DNA from: Kalmanozyma brasiliensis GHG001
Lineage: Eukaryota > Basidiomycota > Ustilaginomycetes > Ustilaginales
DNA length: 64,000 nt
Reading direction: 5' to 3'
NCBI RefSeq assembly: GCF_000497045.1
Contig: NW_015961989.1
Coordinates: 248,001-312,000 of the forward strand
Notes under the pieces: generated by a model
Seen by the model: only the letters and a program-made list of their open reading frames with translations
Told to the model about the DNA's origin: nothing
Database searches by the model: none
Shown: piece by piece, positions 20,896 to 30,077 of the stretch
How positions within the stretch are numbered: the first letter of the stretch is position 1
Layout: each line of letters opens with the position of its first letter
Made by a program: the position numbers and the translations under genes

Positions 20896-21115
20896 GTTTG
20901 AGGACGGTGTGGGGTCGAAGCGAGGGAAGAAGAAAGGAGTGAAACGTCAGAAAAGGTAAAATTTGGTCGGGGCGGAAGTCGGGAGTTGGCCCTGGCGCAG
21001 AGGTGGAGGGTCAAGGCACAAAAGTTGGTACAGACCCTGAAGTGAATTCTTCCTCACCTCCTCGACCTTCTCGACCTCATCCTTCTCGAGCCTTTGTGTA
21101 GTGCGGGTAGCTACC

Positions 21116-21856
21116 ATGGACTTCACACAGAACAAAGACGATCCACACGGCGTACAGCGCCTGCTCGGTATCCTGCGTCGCCAGCAGGACTCTTCCTCCT
21201 CCCCTTCCGCTCCAGCCCCATCAAGTGCCGCACCGTCCTCCTCTTCCTTTGCGGCATCGAACCCCTTTTCTACCTCATCATCGTCCACCGCTCCAACCAC
21301 CACCACCTACTCCCATCCCGAATCAGACGCAGCCGTCCGCAGACGTACCTACAACTCTTCCTCCAAATACACCCCCACCACCGCGACGGACCCATTCGAC
21401 CCGTACTCGTTCAACCCGTTCAGCACGTCTTCCCCTCCGCTCCCTGCTCCCATCCCAACACCACCCAAACCAGCAGCGCCGCGCGACCTATCCTCTCTAT
21501 CGTTCGCCGAATCCCTCCCGATCCTCTCCACCCTCTCCTCGGACCGTACGCTACTCAAGCGTCTATCAGCCCTCCGCACGGAACAGCACGACCTCGAACG
21601 ACGTCTGACAAAAGACTACCGGCAGTTCGCAGCGACCGCCGACAAGCAGTACCCGCAACCACGCGCGAGGAGGGACGAGGACGAGCGTCGACGCAAAGAC
21701 ATCCTGCGGAGATGGGATGCATGTGTCAAGCGGCAGCAGGAGGAACTGCGACGGGCGGGCGTGCCCGGTATCCGGGTGACTAGCGAGAAACGCGAGTGCG
21801 ACAAGCAGAGGCGGATTGTAGGTGTGCTCGCCGAGATGATGGATGAGGGGGAGTGA
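21116..21856 (+). CDS. Small coiled-coil protein, function unknown
   Basis: 246 residues from the ATG at 21116, which sits in a strong context (ctaccATGg); the frame extends five codons upstream only to a GTG. Residues 20-125 are Ser/Pro-rich with Phe-containing motifs such as DPFDPYSFNPF. Residues 125-246 are charged and helical, with LLKRLSALRTEQHDLERRL and a later block KDILRRWDACVKRQQEELRR that looks like a conserved coiled coil. I do not recognise a named family. The compact helical C-terminus and normal codon use argue for a real gene. It converges with the biotin gene, with only 51 bases between stops. It could be a subunit of a larger complex, but nothing in the sequence shows which. 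Confidence 0.7.
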   Translation: MDFTQNKDDPHGVQRLLGILRRQQDSSSSPSAPAPSSAAPSSSSFAASNPFSTSSSSTAPTTTTYSHPESDAAVRRRTYNSSSKYTPTTATDPFDPYSFNPFSTSSPPLPAPIPTPPKPAAPRDLSSLSFAESLPILSTLSSDRTLLKRLSALRTEQHDLERRLTKDYRQFAATADKQYPQPRARRDEDERRRKDILRRWDACVKRQQEELRRAGVPGIRVTSEKRECDKQRRIVGVLAEMMDEGE

Positions 21857-21907
21857 ATAGTTTCATTTAGTGCAGTCGTCATGTGTGTGTGAATTGCCCA
21901 ACGGAGT

Positions 21908-24625
21908 CTATTGAGCCTCCTCGATGGCCCGATACAGCACCCGTTCGGACAACCTAAGCACCTCCTTGGGACTGTTCAAGCTCGACATGAGGTAAATGAC
22001 GTTCCCCAGCGGTCTTGCATGCACATTGTACGGCAGCTTCTCCTCCCCTTCCTCCACGGGTACACTCGGGTGGCCCTGCTCGGCACTGCTCCCATAGCGC
22101 AGCTTTTTGAGGATGTCGACCGAGGCGGTGCTCGTATACCCTCCGCTCCCGGTGTCTTTGAGGGTTACTTTGAGCACGCATCCCATGGCGATGGCGTGAT
22201 CGACGTTGTCCAGCGCCGCGAACCGCTCAACCGCTTCTTTCGACCAGAAGGACCAAACGCCCGCTCCTTCGCTTGTCGACCAGTCCGATTGACACGCCTG
22301 CCAGGCCGGAGAAGTGCGCAGCTCGCTGATCGCCTTGAGCGTCTCGAGCGCCACCGCACACCCGATCGGATGGGCCGTGTAGCTGTGTCCATGAAGCAGC
22401 GCATCCACTTTGGAATCGGACTTGTTGAAGACATCAAAGATGGAGCTACTCGCAAGCGTCACCGACATGGGCACCATGCCACCCGTCAGAATCTTGGCGA
22501 GCACCGAGATGTCTGGTGTCACCCCGAGCACCGTTGCAGGCGTGCAGGGTCCCAAGCGGTAAAGCCCCGCAAAGACTTCGTCGAAGATGACGGGGATGCC
22601 TTGCCAGCCCTCTCTCTCCTTAAGAGGGGTGGATGGTGGCGTAAGAGGCGCGTCGCTAAGCGAAAACAAATCTTCACTGGCACGACACACGTCGATCAAC
22701 ACACGCTGATACAGCGGGTCGACAAACACCATCCCGCCCGCACCCATCACCAGCGGCTCCAGCACGAGCGCGCCGAACTTGCGTCCCTGCTCCACCGTCA
22801 GCATGCGCAGCTGATCGCGGATCGAAGTGCGGTACACCTCGACCAACGGATCGCTGCGCAACCTCGACTCGACGTCGTACACCTCCTGCATCGATGCGTA
22901 TGAATGTTCGAAGATCAAGCCGTCCTTCTTTCCGATCGCCAGCGATGCCGGCAAGTGTCGTGCACGCATCCGATCCGCAACGTCCTGATCCGCAACCTGA
23001 AGACTAACCACCACCCCTCCGTTGCGCACCTCAACCGTCGGCGCATCGAACCAAAACCCTCGTCCCCTATACCAGTGCACCGCCTCGCTATACACGCTCG
23101 GCTCGCACGCGTCCATCGCACCGATGGTATCTCCATGATAACTGCCCTTCAATCCCAACACCTCCCATTCCTGCTTGGCCCTTCCACCCCTATACCCCGC
23201 TTGCTGGCCGGGCTTTGCCTTCTCCGCTGCCTTTTCTGAGCTCGCCTTGTTCCCATACCTGGTAATGGCGGATTGAAGCGCCATTTTGAGCGCCACCTCC
23301 ATCCCCGTACTCCCATCATCACTGAAAAACACCCTATCTGCCCAGCCCGACCCGGGGTTGCTCTCCAAACTCGCCCCCTCCACCCCCTTGCCCGTCAACA
23401 CCTCTGCCAGCTGCAACGCAGGTTCATGCGTCCCATTAGGAAACAGCACATGTCCATACCGCCCCGCCGCATGCGCCGCCGCCAACACCAACCGTTGTGG
23501 CGCATGCCCCAAACACTGGGTCCACCAACTGGCGCTCCCGTCCAACACCGGCTGCAAGAGACTCTTCGCCGAACCACGCTGATCGAGCGTAGCGAAAAAG
23601 TCGCCGTGCGCGGAATCGATCACGTTGACTTCTTTGTTCGTTCGTGTCAGCTGGTGTTGGGTGAAGGGCCACCAGACGGTATCGCGTGTGCGTTGGGCCA
23701 TGCTGCCCAAGTTGGCGATGCGCGCGGCGTGTTTGGCGCGAAGATGTCGGATGACCGAGTAGACGCCCCCCTCGTCGTGTTCGGCGGAAGGCGGATCGGG
23801 ATGACCCGCGACAAGACCGCGGTAGAACTGCATCATTGCTGCTCGATCCGCTGCGTTGTCGAGGTTGCGCGTGGGAGGTGGACCGTATACGCCTTCAGCA
23901 TTAGGTCCGCCCAGCCCAAACACCGGCACGCCATGCTCTTCCGCAAAGAACCGTCGGAGATACTCCACATTCCCATACCTCTCCGAAGGGAACAGCAGCA
24001 CCGCCTCGACATCGTACCCTGCAACCAACAGCGACTCGTATGCCGACCTGGTGGTGCTGATGCCGCCCAACTCGGCTGATCCGATCAACACGGTCGGCAA
24101 TCGCAGTGGCCTCAGCAAATGGCTCTGCGACAGCCCCGATGGGCCCGGCGAATGCACCCCGCCTGCCGTCTCGACGTACGCCACTCCCTGTCCCGTTTCT
24201 GCCGCAGCAGCATGGATCCACCTCCCAACGTCACGAACAAACTCCTCGTCGGTCGGCGGGGAGGGTTCCTGTCCTACCTCGCGCTCCGCCAGCCTTGCGC
24301 GGCGTTCGAGCTCGACCGCCAGGTGCGGCGACACGGGCTCGCTGAATCGGTACAGCGTCTTGTAGCGGGTCGAAGGGGAGTGGCGGGCGATGTGGACATC
24401 GTCCGAGTCGGTCAAGGCGCCGGTGGAGACGGGTTTGAGATAGTGCACCTGCTCCCCCTGGCCTTGGGCGGCGGCGCTGAAGACATCCGTCGGTGGGGTG
24501 GTCGTGGCAGAGAGGGGCAGGGCTGAGGAGGCGAGACAGAGCGCAGTGGTGAAGATCGTCTTGCCCACATCGGTGTTCGCCCCGAACACCTGGTGCAGTC
24601 GTAGATGCGGGTAGAGATGCGCCAT
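21908..24625 (-). CDS. bioDA: Bifunctional dethiobiotin synthetase / DAPA aminotransferase
   Basis: A 905-residue fusion of the third and second steps of biotin synthesis from KAPA. The N-terminal ~300 residues are dethiobiotin synthetase, with P-loop GANTDVGKT at residues 15-23 and the LKPVSTG substrate loop. The C-terminal ~580 residues are the PLP-dependent DAPA aminotransferase, with a substrate block WWPFTQHQ, the cofactor-contact block LKGSYHGDTIGAMDA and the Schiff-base lysine K711 in LAKILTGG. The same order occurs in plant BIO3-BIO1 and in filamentous fungal fusions, where one enzyme passes DAPA directly to the next site. No obvious mitochondrial presequence is present at the N-terminus, although plant forms are mitochondrial. 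No other biotin gene is adjacent. Identification is firm. Confidence 0.93.
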   Translation of the reverse strand: MAHLYPHLRLHQVFGANTDVGKTIFTTALCLASSALPLSATTTPPTDVFSAAAQGQGEQVHYLKPVSTGALTDSDDVHIARHSPSTRYKTLYRFSEPVSPHLAVELERRARLAEREVGQEPSPPTDEEFVRDVGRWIHAAAAETGQGVAYVETAGGVHSPGPSGLSQSHLLRPLRLPTVLIGSAELGGISTTRSAYESLLVAGYDVEAVLLFPSERYGNVEYLRRFFAEEHGVPVFGLGGPNAEGVYGPPPTRNLDNAADRAAMMQFYRGLVAGHPDPPSAEHDEGGVYSVIRHLRAKHAARIANLGSMAQRTRDTVWWPFTQHQLTRTNKEVNVIDSAHGDFFATLDQRGSAKSLLQPVLDGSASWWTQCLGHAPQRLVLAAAHAAGRYGHVLFPNGTHEPALQLAEVLTGKGVEGASLESNPGSGWADRVFFSDDGSTGMEVALKMALQSAITRYGNKASSEKAAEKAKPGQQAGYRGGRAKQEWEVLGLKGSYHGDTIGAMDACEPSVYSEAVHWYRGRGFWFDAPTVEVRNGGVVVSLQVADQDVADRMRARHLPASLAIGKKDGLIFEHSYASMQEVYDVESRLRSDPLVEVYRTSIRDQLRMLTVEQGRKFGALVLEPLVMGAGGMVFVDPLYQRVLIDVCRASEDLFSLSDAPLTPPSTPLKEREGWQGIPVIFDEVFAGLYRLGPCTPATVLGVTPDISVLAKILTGGMVPMSVTLASSSIFDVFNKSDSKVDALLHGHSYTAHPIGCAVALETLKAISELRTSPAWQACQSDWSTSEGAGVWSFWSKEAVERFAALDNVDHAIAMGCVLKVTLKDTGSGGYTSTASVDILKKLRYGSSAEQGHPSVPVEEGEEKLPYNVHARPLGNVIYLMSSLNSPKEVLRLSERVLYRAIEEAQ

Positions 24626-25269
24626 GGTGAGAGGAAGGTCGATGAGGGTCGGAGAGGTGGTGAGAAGGTCGATGAGGAGGTTATGAGCCGTCGTATGCGA
24701 TCAAGTGGGTGATGATATATCCCCGTCGTCCACAGCTACGACGAGGTGCGGGTGCCTTAATCCGAGCACGAACGTTCTTGAGCACGACGATGATGATGGA
24801 AGAAGATAAGAGACGACTATCACGTATGATGCGAATCGACTCGACCCCAACAAGTGTCGCCCCGTGCACTTGTTCCGAACCCTCGAGTCAAGGCTTCGGC
24901 TACCCAACCGGCTAAAAGGCAAAAATTGAGCTTTCTTCTTCTCGAATCGCCCTTTGGGTTAAGCGCGCGTATCGCGGCTCCCCCCATCGATGCTCCGCCA
25001 GGACCTATCGAACAACGCCGAACAGATACATCCTCTTATGCCGCCGTCAAATCACACTGTACCGGGTCTGGCTGATCTATTTATACAACATGAAATGAAA
25101 CGAAAAGAATATGTACAGCATGCTTCACTCATCTGAGTCTACGACGGGGGTGTGTATATCTTACAGGTGTGATGGCGAACAAAGCGGAACGGAAGCCCGA
25201 GTGGTGTTTCTGCACGTCTTCAGGGACCGTTTCTGATTCACCTCGAAGAGTGTCGCAGAGAAAGCGGCA
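24626..25269. other. Intergenic region upstream of the biotin gene
   Basis: 644 bases between the biotin start codon and the stop of the next minus-strand gene. The stretch holds the biotin promoter on the minus strand (a TATATC-like element about 90 bases upstream) and the 3' end of the GYPLWNP gene. No gene is recognised. Confidence 0.4.
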
Positions 25270-27129
25270 TCAATGCGGCAGCACAAGGGAGGAAAGCAAA
25301 GATCCGACGCTGTACATGAGATGGCACGGAGGTATCTTGCTGAAGTGCGAAGACAGACGAGCGGCGCGTTCCATTGTACCAGAGCTTCGCCCTGCCTGTG
25401 TCACAGCGCTTGCCGCTCTGGAACGCCTTCCGAGGTCCTTGTCGATGCCACGACAGGGGCTGTCTGCGTGCGTCAAAGACGGCGTGAGCGGCCCTTGAGT
25501 CTGAAGGTCCGAGAGGGCAGCTGCGATCTTTACGCTTCGATCCACATCGATCGAGACGGTTGCGAAGCCGGCATCGTCTACCGTTATGCAAGCGAAGCGG
25601 TCAGCAGCCGTGCGCACGGCCTTTGGAAGCCCCATAATGGCTGCCCGCTTGTGTCCGAGTAGCGCTAGTAGACGCAAGCAGTCGTCATCAGAGGCGATCG
25701 ACGCCTGCATGTTCGCATCGCCCCGCTCGTGGATCCATTGGTGCAAGACTCTCAACGGGTCTTCGAAACAGTGCTGGTTCGCACTCGCGTCGGCCCCGCT
25801 GGCAACCTGTTGGGCGACCGCATCAGCAGGGTGGTCGCGATCTCGATCGACGTCAGGGTCGAGAGGCTCGGCGGCCGCTCTCGGCCATGCTGGGAGAAAT
25901 CCCAGTCCGGGTAGTTTGCACAAGGTGATTCGACGAATCGAGATGCTTTGATCCGGAGCCGCGTGGGCTGCTGGCGACCACGTGATGCTGTGTTTCCGAT
26001 CCGACTTGCAATGACGCTGGTCTCGTGTGTGTCGATGGTCTTCCTGATCGTCGGACGACGATGGCGAGATGGAGAATGACGCGTTGACGACGCCGCCCTC
26101 GATGTTCAAACCCCAGCTGGGATTGTCGGGCCTCTGATGCGACGGAGGCTCGATCTGATCAACATTGCCGCTTTCGCTTCCAGCTTGCGTTCGATGTGGG
26201 CCGCGTTGACAGGCACTGAGCGTATGCGACCAATTTCCCCAAAAGCCGGCCGATGCACAGCCGAAGACTTCGAACTCGACCTCTGCTCCCCGAGCTGCAT
26301 CGCGCGACACGGCTACCGCCCAGTCCGAAGTGCGGTCCTGTCCGTAGATGAGAGCGAGATCGTCGGTGCCGATGGCCTCGATCTGACCATAGGTCTCGAT
26401 CATCCACTTGTAATGAGCCTTCATGTGTGCTTTGAGCACGCCGATATGTTTGAGCCGTGTGCGCTCGGTGGGATCACGAGAAAGGAGAATAGCGCCGTCT
26501 CCTCCCGAGCTCTTGAATCCAATCTTGACGCTGACAGGCGTGCCAGGGATACCCGTACCGCCCTTGACGCCAATGCAGCTATAGCTTGACGATGTGCGTG
26601 GACCCATGTCGAAAAGCTGGGGTACTTCATGGTCGACCGACAGCCGCATGGGAGGACGGGGACCTTCAGGAGGCGTGCCCGAGCGAAGCGCTCTATGAGC
26701 AAAGGTCGGCGAGCCCTTCTTGGCGGCCGAGGGGAGCACAGGATCCGAAGCAGGAGATCTGAACAAGCCGATAGGGCATCTACCCGGAGAAGAAGAGAGG
26801 TTCGATGACGCCAACGAAAACCTTCGAGACGCTGCCTCGGATTCTGTCAGAGCTTCGACTGCATCCTCGGCGTCCTCTTTTGACGCGTTGACGTCCGAAT
26901 CGCGGCGAGTACGTTCGAGAGGATGGGAGAGGTCCGAACGACGCGCTAGAGGAATGCTGGCTGCATCTGACAAGCGACCGGGACCATCGATAGCATTGTA
27001 GAGCCTGATGAAAGAACCGTCGCGAACATAGCCGACGTCGCCAAGACGGAGCGGTGATGGGTTCCATAGAGGGTAGCCTTCGCCGCCCGTGTACAGACAC
27101 GCAGCATATATTTCGGCAAAAGTGGGCAT
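25270..27129 (-). CDS. Uncharacterised basidiomycete GYPLWNP-motif protein
   Basis: 619 residues from an ATG at 27129. The N-terminus carries GYPLWNP (18-24) followed by RLGDVGYVRDGSFIRLYNAI (27-46). A second block at about 211-300 reads GAILLSRDPTERTRL, then HYKWMIETYG, then IYGQDRTSDWAVAV. This combination resembles a large set of uncharacterised proteins in mushroom-forming fungi, where a GYPLW-P-P start is followed by a strand-rich domain with a 'G-LYLVTG-DKT-WG-A-F' motif. I know no assigned function. Residues 75-150 and the region after 310 are low-complexity and His/Asp/Ser-rich, so only the two blocks look folded. No signal peptide or membrane segment is visible. The reading frame is intact; a C-terminal intron is possible but not needed. 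Confidence 0.72.
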   Translation of the reverse strand: MPTFAEIYAACLYTGGEGYPLWNPSPLRLGDVGYVRDGSFIRLYNAIDGPGRLSDAASIPLARRSDLSHPLERTRRDSDVNASKEDAEDAVEALTESEAASRRFSLASSNLSSSPGRCPIGLFRSPASDPVLPSAAKKGSPTFAHRALRSGTPPEGPRPPMRLSVDHEVPQLFDMGPRTSSSYSCIGVKGGTGIPGTPVSVKIGFKSSGGDGAILLSRDPTERTRLKHIGVLKAHMKAHYKWMIETYGQIEAIGTDDLALIYGQDRTSDWAVAVSRDAARGAEVEFEVFGCASAGFWGNWSHTLSACQRGPHRTQAGSESGNVDQIEPPSHQRPDNPSWGLNIEGGVVNASFSISPSSSDDQEDHRHTRDQRHCKSDRKHSITWSPAAHAAPDQSISIRRITLCKLPGLGFLPAWPRAAAEPLDPDVDRDRDHPADAVAQQVASGADASANQHCFEDPLRVLHQWIHERGDANMQASIASDDDCLRLLALLGHKRAAIMGLPKAVRTAADRFACITVDDAGFATVSIDVDRSVKIAAALSDLQTQGPLTPSLTHADSPCRGIDKDLGRRSRAASAVTQAGRSSGTMERAARLSSHFSKIPPCHLMYSVGSLLSSLVLPH

Positions 27130-30077
27130 CAGTCCGTTCTAGTGTCGATGGTGGCAGAAAGCAAAGATTTGGGCTGAAAGTGTGAAGGTGGATATGTAAG
27201 CGTCTGCCTCCAACTTTGTCAGAAGCGACGGTTGCTGAAGATGGAACGAGTCAAGGATAAGGCTGACTCGAGGTTCTTCCTTCTTCTCGATGGTGACAAG
27301 CTTCGTTTGGATGGAATCAGAGGAGGAGAGAAAGCGAAACTGGTATGTGTGAGGAAGGTTGGAAGGTGATCTCGCTGAGGTAAGGGGTGACTTTGTTGGA
27401 AGCGGAAGAGTAGAGGCAAGAAGCGAGAAGAAAGTCGGGTTGACCACGTCCGACGTTTTCGCTGCTTTCGACTTGTGAGAACACTGCCTCGATGCCCCGA
27501 AGAAGGAAAGTGTGACGTGGAGTACGTGAAAGGAGATGTTGAAGGTTTCTAAGGGGCGAGGGAGTGCTCGGGATAGTGTAGGGGTGAGTTGGTGGTGGTG
27601 GTGAGAGAGGAAGGCGAGTGAGGTCGAATGACAAGCTTTTGGCTTCCAGGTTGACGAGAATGCGCAGTCGAGCGTCACGCCAAGTTCACAAAGCTTTGAG
27701 CAGGGCACAACGGAAGCGTGTCCGACCGAAGCGCAATCTGGCTGCGCTAATCTGCTGAGACGGTTGCTCTGGGCGAACAAGGTTTGCAAGGGCAGTGCAA
27801 CCTTAAGACGTGGGAAAAGGGGCTCTCTGATCGGAAGTGCTCCGCGTGTGATTGACCGAAGTGAGATTCTACGCCGTCACTCTGCAAAATCAGCAGAGGT
27901 GGGCGCGATGAGGTTGAACTGCGGAGATGGTGCCGTTCTAGCTCGAAGAAATCAAGATCGGGCCAAAGTCGATAAAGCCGAAGCGAAATGAAGTGGCTTG
28001 GATCCTCGCAGAGCTAAACCTTGATCCTTTGGTGGCCGTGATTCTTTCTTCGTCTTGACCCCTTGCTCAAGGATATCCAACGCAGGTCTAGAGTGTTAGT
28101 CCTTGATCGTCGTCAGAAGTGGCAAGTGTTGCTCGAGGACACTGTGTCTTTCTTTCTGTTTTCTTTTTCCCTTTTTTTATGTTTTTCTTTCTTAATCTTT
28201 TGGCTAACTGGAAAGGGGAGCGATGGAGCGGAAGCGAGACGATGCGGCGTAGATCTCGGAAGCCTCGGCTATGCGGACAGACCCCAAGGCAGTGAGAGAG
28301 GGTGTATTAGGCGGAAGAGTCTCTTTGAGGATACGGAGACGGCTGGTGATGGTGATGGGCGACGTGGGAGATGGTTTATTCTAAAAGTGATGAGGAGGAG
28401 GAGCGAGTTTGTCAGGGGATGGCGGAAGGGACGAGTTGCGTTGCCGAGTCGGGTCGGTGTTATATCCGCGTACCGCGATAGGACACACTGTCGAGCTCTC
28501 ATAGCACTTGGGGAGCCACGCTATCCTGAGAATGCTGCTTTCTGCGCTCAAGTACAGCTCCAAGAAACCATCCTCGCAGGATCCATCACAGAGGACCACG
28601 AGAAGCCCCTGTGAAAAGCTTATCGCGGACGAATCAAAGGTCATGCTCCTCATTCTCTCTCTCTCTGTTCTGCTTCCCTCAGGGCGAGGACCACACTCTT
28701 CATCTGCAGCAAGGCTGTGCCACCCCTCCCAGCTCGTAGCTGAACTTCCGCCTGCCTCCTTCTCGATTTGAGAGCGGTAGTGCGCCTTTTCTGGGGCTAC
28801 CCCAAAATTCGTGAAAGGGGTCCGAGCTCTTCGATTGGCCTCTCTCGCTGAGCCTGGAAACGGTCTGGACTTAGACCCAGTTAAAGAAGAGATTGGAGCA
28901 GTCTCGACCAGGCTACTGGTCGTTCGATACAGTAGCAGGGCGAGGCGAACGTGCGTGAGAGTTGAGTGGCTGCACAGAGGTGCAAAGATCTTGCCGACGG
29001 AAGCGATTCCAGCCGATCTTGCACAAGGCTTTCGCATCGATATTCCCACCCTGACCTCTTACCATCATTTTGTCGCCTTCGACAGCAAAACAGACCGACC
29101 GACATCGCCACGGGTCACCACCACTTTTCGTACACTCTTGCCAGCAAATGGTCACTGGATGATGACGGCAGCTTCAGACGCTCTGAAAACCACCAATCCT
29201 CCTTCTTGGATGCGTCAATCAAGACTCTCTGGCTGACGGGGAAGCCAAGATGAAGTTGTACGGTACATTGCATCTCCATGACAGCTTCGATGCATGGAAT
29301 GCAGAGCCGCATTTCCGTCGGTCGCCTATGCAGAGAAAATAGAGTTCATCTCGGCAACGACACACCTCAGCAGTCCCCACCAAGCCACCCTGCGCTATGC
29401 ACTCTCTCGAGCCTATTCTTGCTCCATCCGATTCCACCCGTGCCGTTGATCACTCCAGGAGGTAGCTCAGCTCCTGAGGGCATCGTTAGCCTACAGGGCC
29501 AATTTGCGGATCACAGACGCCGGCATGAGCTGCGCAAAACCTTAACACAAACGGCGGGACTGAAGACGATCATAACGTAAAAGGGGCCTCAGCGGAACAG
29601 GAATGAGTGCGCAGAAGGGGCTAACCTTGTCGCATTCAATCACATCTTGAGCGCAACCCACAACGATTACCATCCCAAAGGCATCGAGTCACACGGCCTC
29701 GATCTCACAGCCCCTGCACTCGCACTTGACCCTGCATGTGTTTGAGTACATTCCAAGGGAGCTTGTTCCGCACTAGCTCAAGCGCGCGAATACCCATGCG
29801 AATAGGGAGAGCGGTGACAACTCTATCGTGGGAACTTTCCCAAAGCTAAGCCCTTCGCGTCAGGACAAAGGGAGAATAACGCATTGAGCCAAAGTGCCAC
29901 TGCGCAGACTCGCCGTCGGATGAACCGATGTGCACTTGTCAGAAGGGTGATTGCGGCCTCGTGACCTACATTGAGCTGTGACAGAGTGACATGACAGGAG
30001 GAAAGACTAGAGTCGCGACGCCTCCTGATCGAGGGGCTGAGTCGAACCAGCGTCAAAGTCTGAAGGCTCTTTGCTCG
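27130..30077. other. Long gene-poor stretch
   Basis: About 2.9 kb between the GYPLWNP gene and the VPS39 stop codon. The first ~650 bases are purine-rich on the plus strand and read as a pyrimidine-rich leader and promoter of the upstream gene on the minus strand. A nearly pure T/C tract lies at 28146-28202. Several frames of 140-222 codons exist but lack domain features, and their composition differs from the neighbouring genes. An intron-rich or non-coding gene cannot be excluded. Confidence 0.4.
28146..28202 (+). repeat. Polypyrimidine (T-rich) tract
   Basis: Almost uninterrupted T and C over ~57 bases, including a T7 run. It stands out from the mixed-composition surroundings. It could be a nucleosome-excluding promoter element or neutral simple sequence. 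Confidence 0.6.

Noticed and set aside
27139..27789. A 216-codon minus-strand frame just upstream of the GYPLWNP gene
   Set aside because: Ser/Thr/Leu/Pro-rich low complexity expected from a pyrimidine-rich leader and promoter; it does not begin or end with domain-like sequence.
28381..29049. A 222-codon minus-strand frame in the gene-poor stretch
   Set aside because: Random-looking composition, overlaps other frames of similar size on the plus strand, no motif.
29990..30060. A TCGAACC-like string resembling a tRNA B box
   Set aside because: No matching A box or foldable cloverleaf around it; single-motif matches also occur inside coding genes here.
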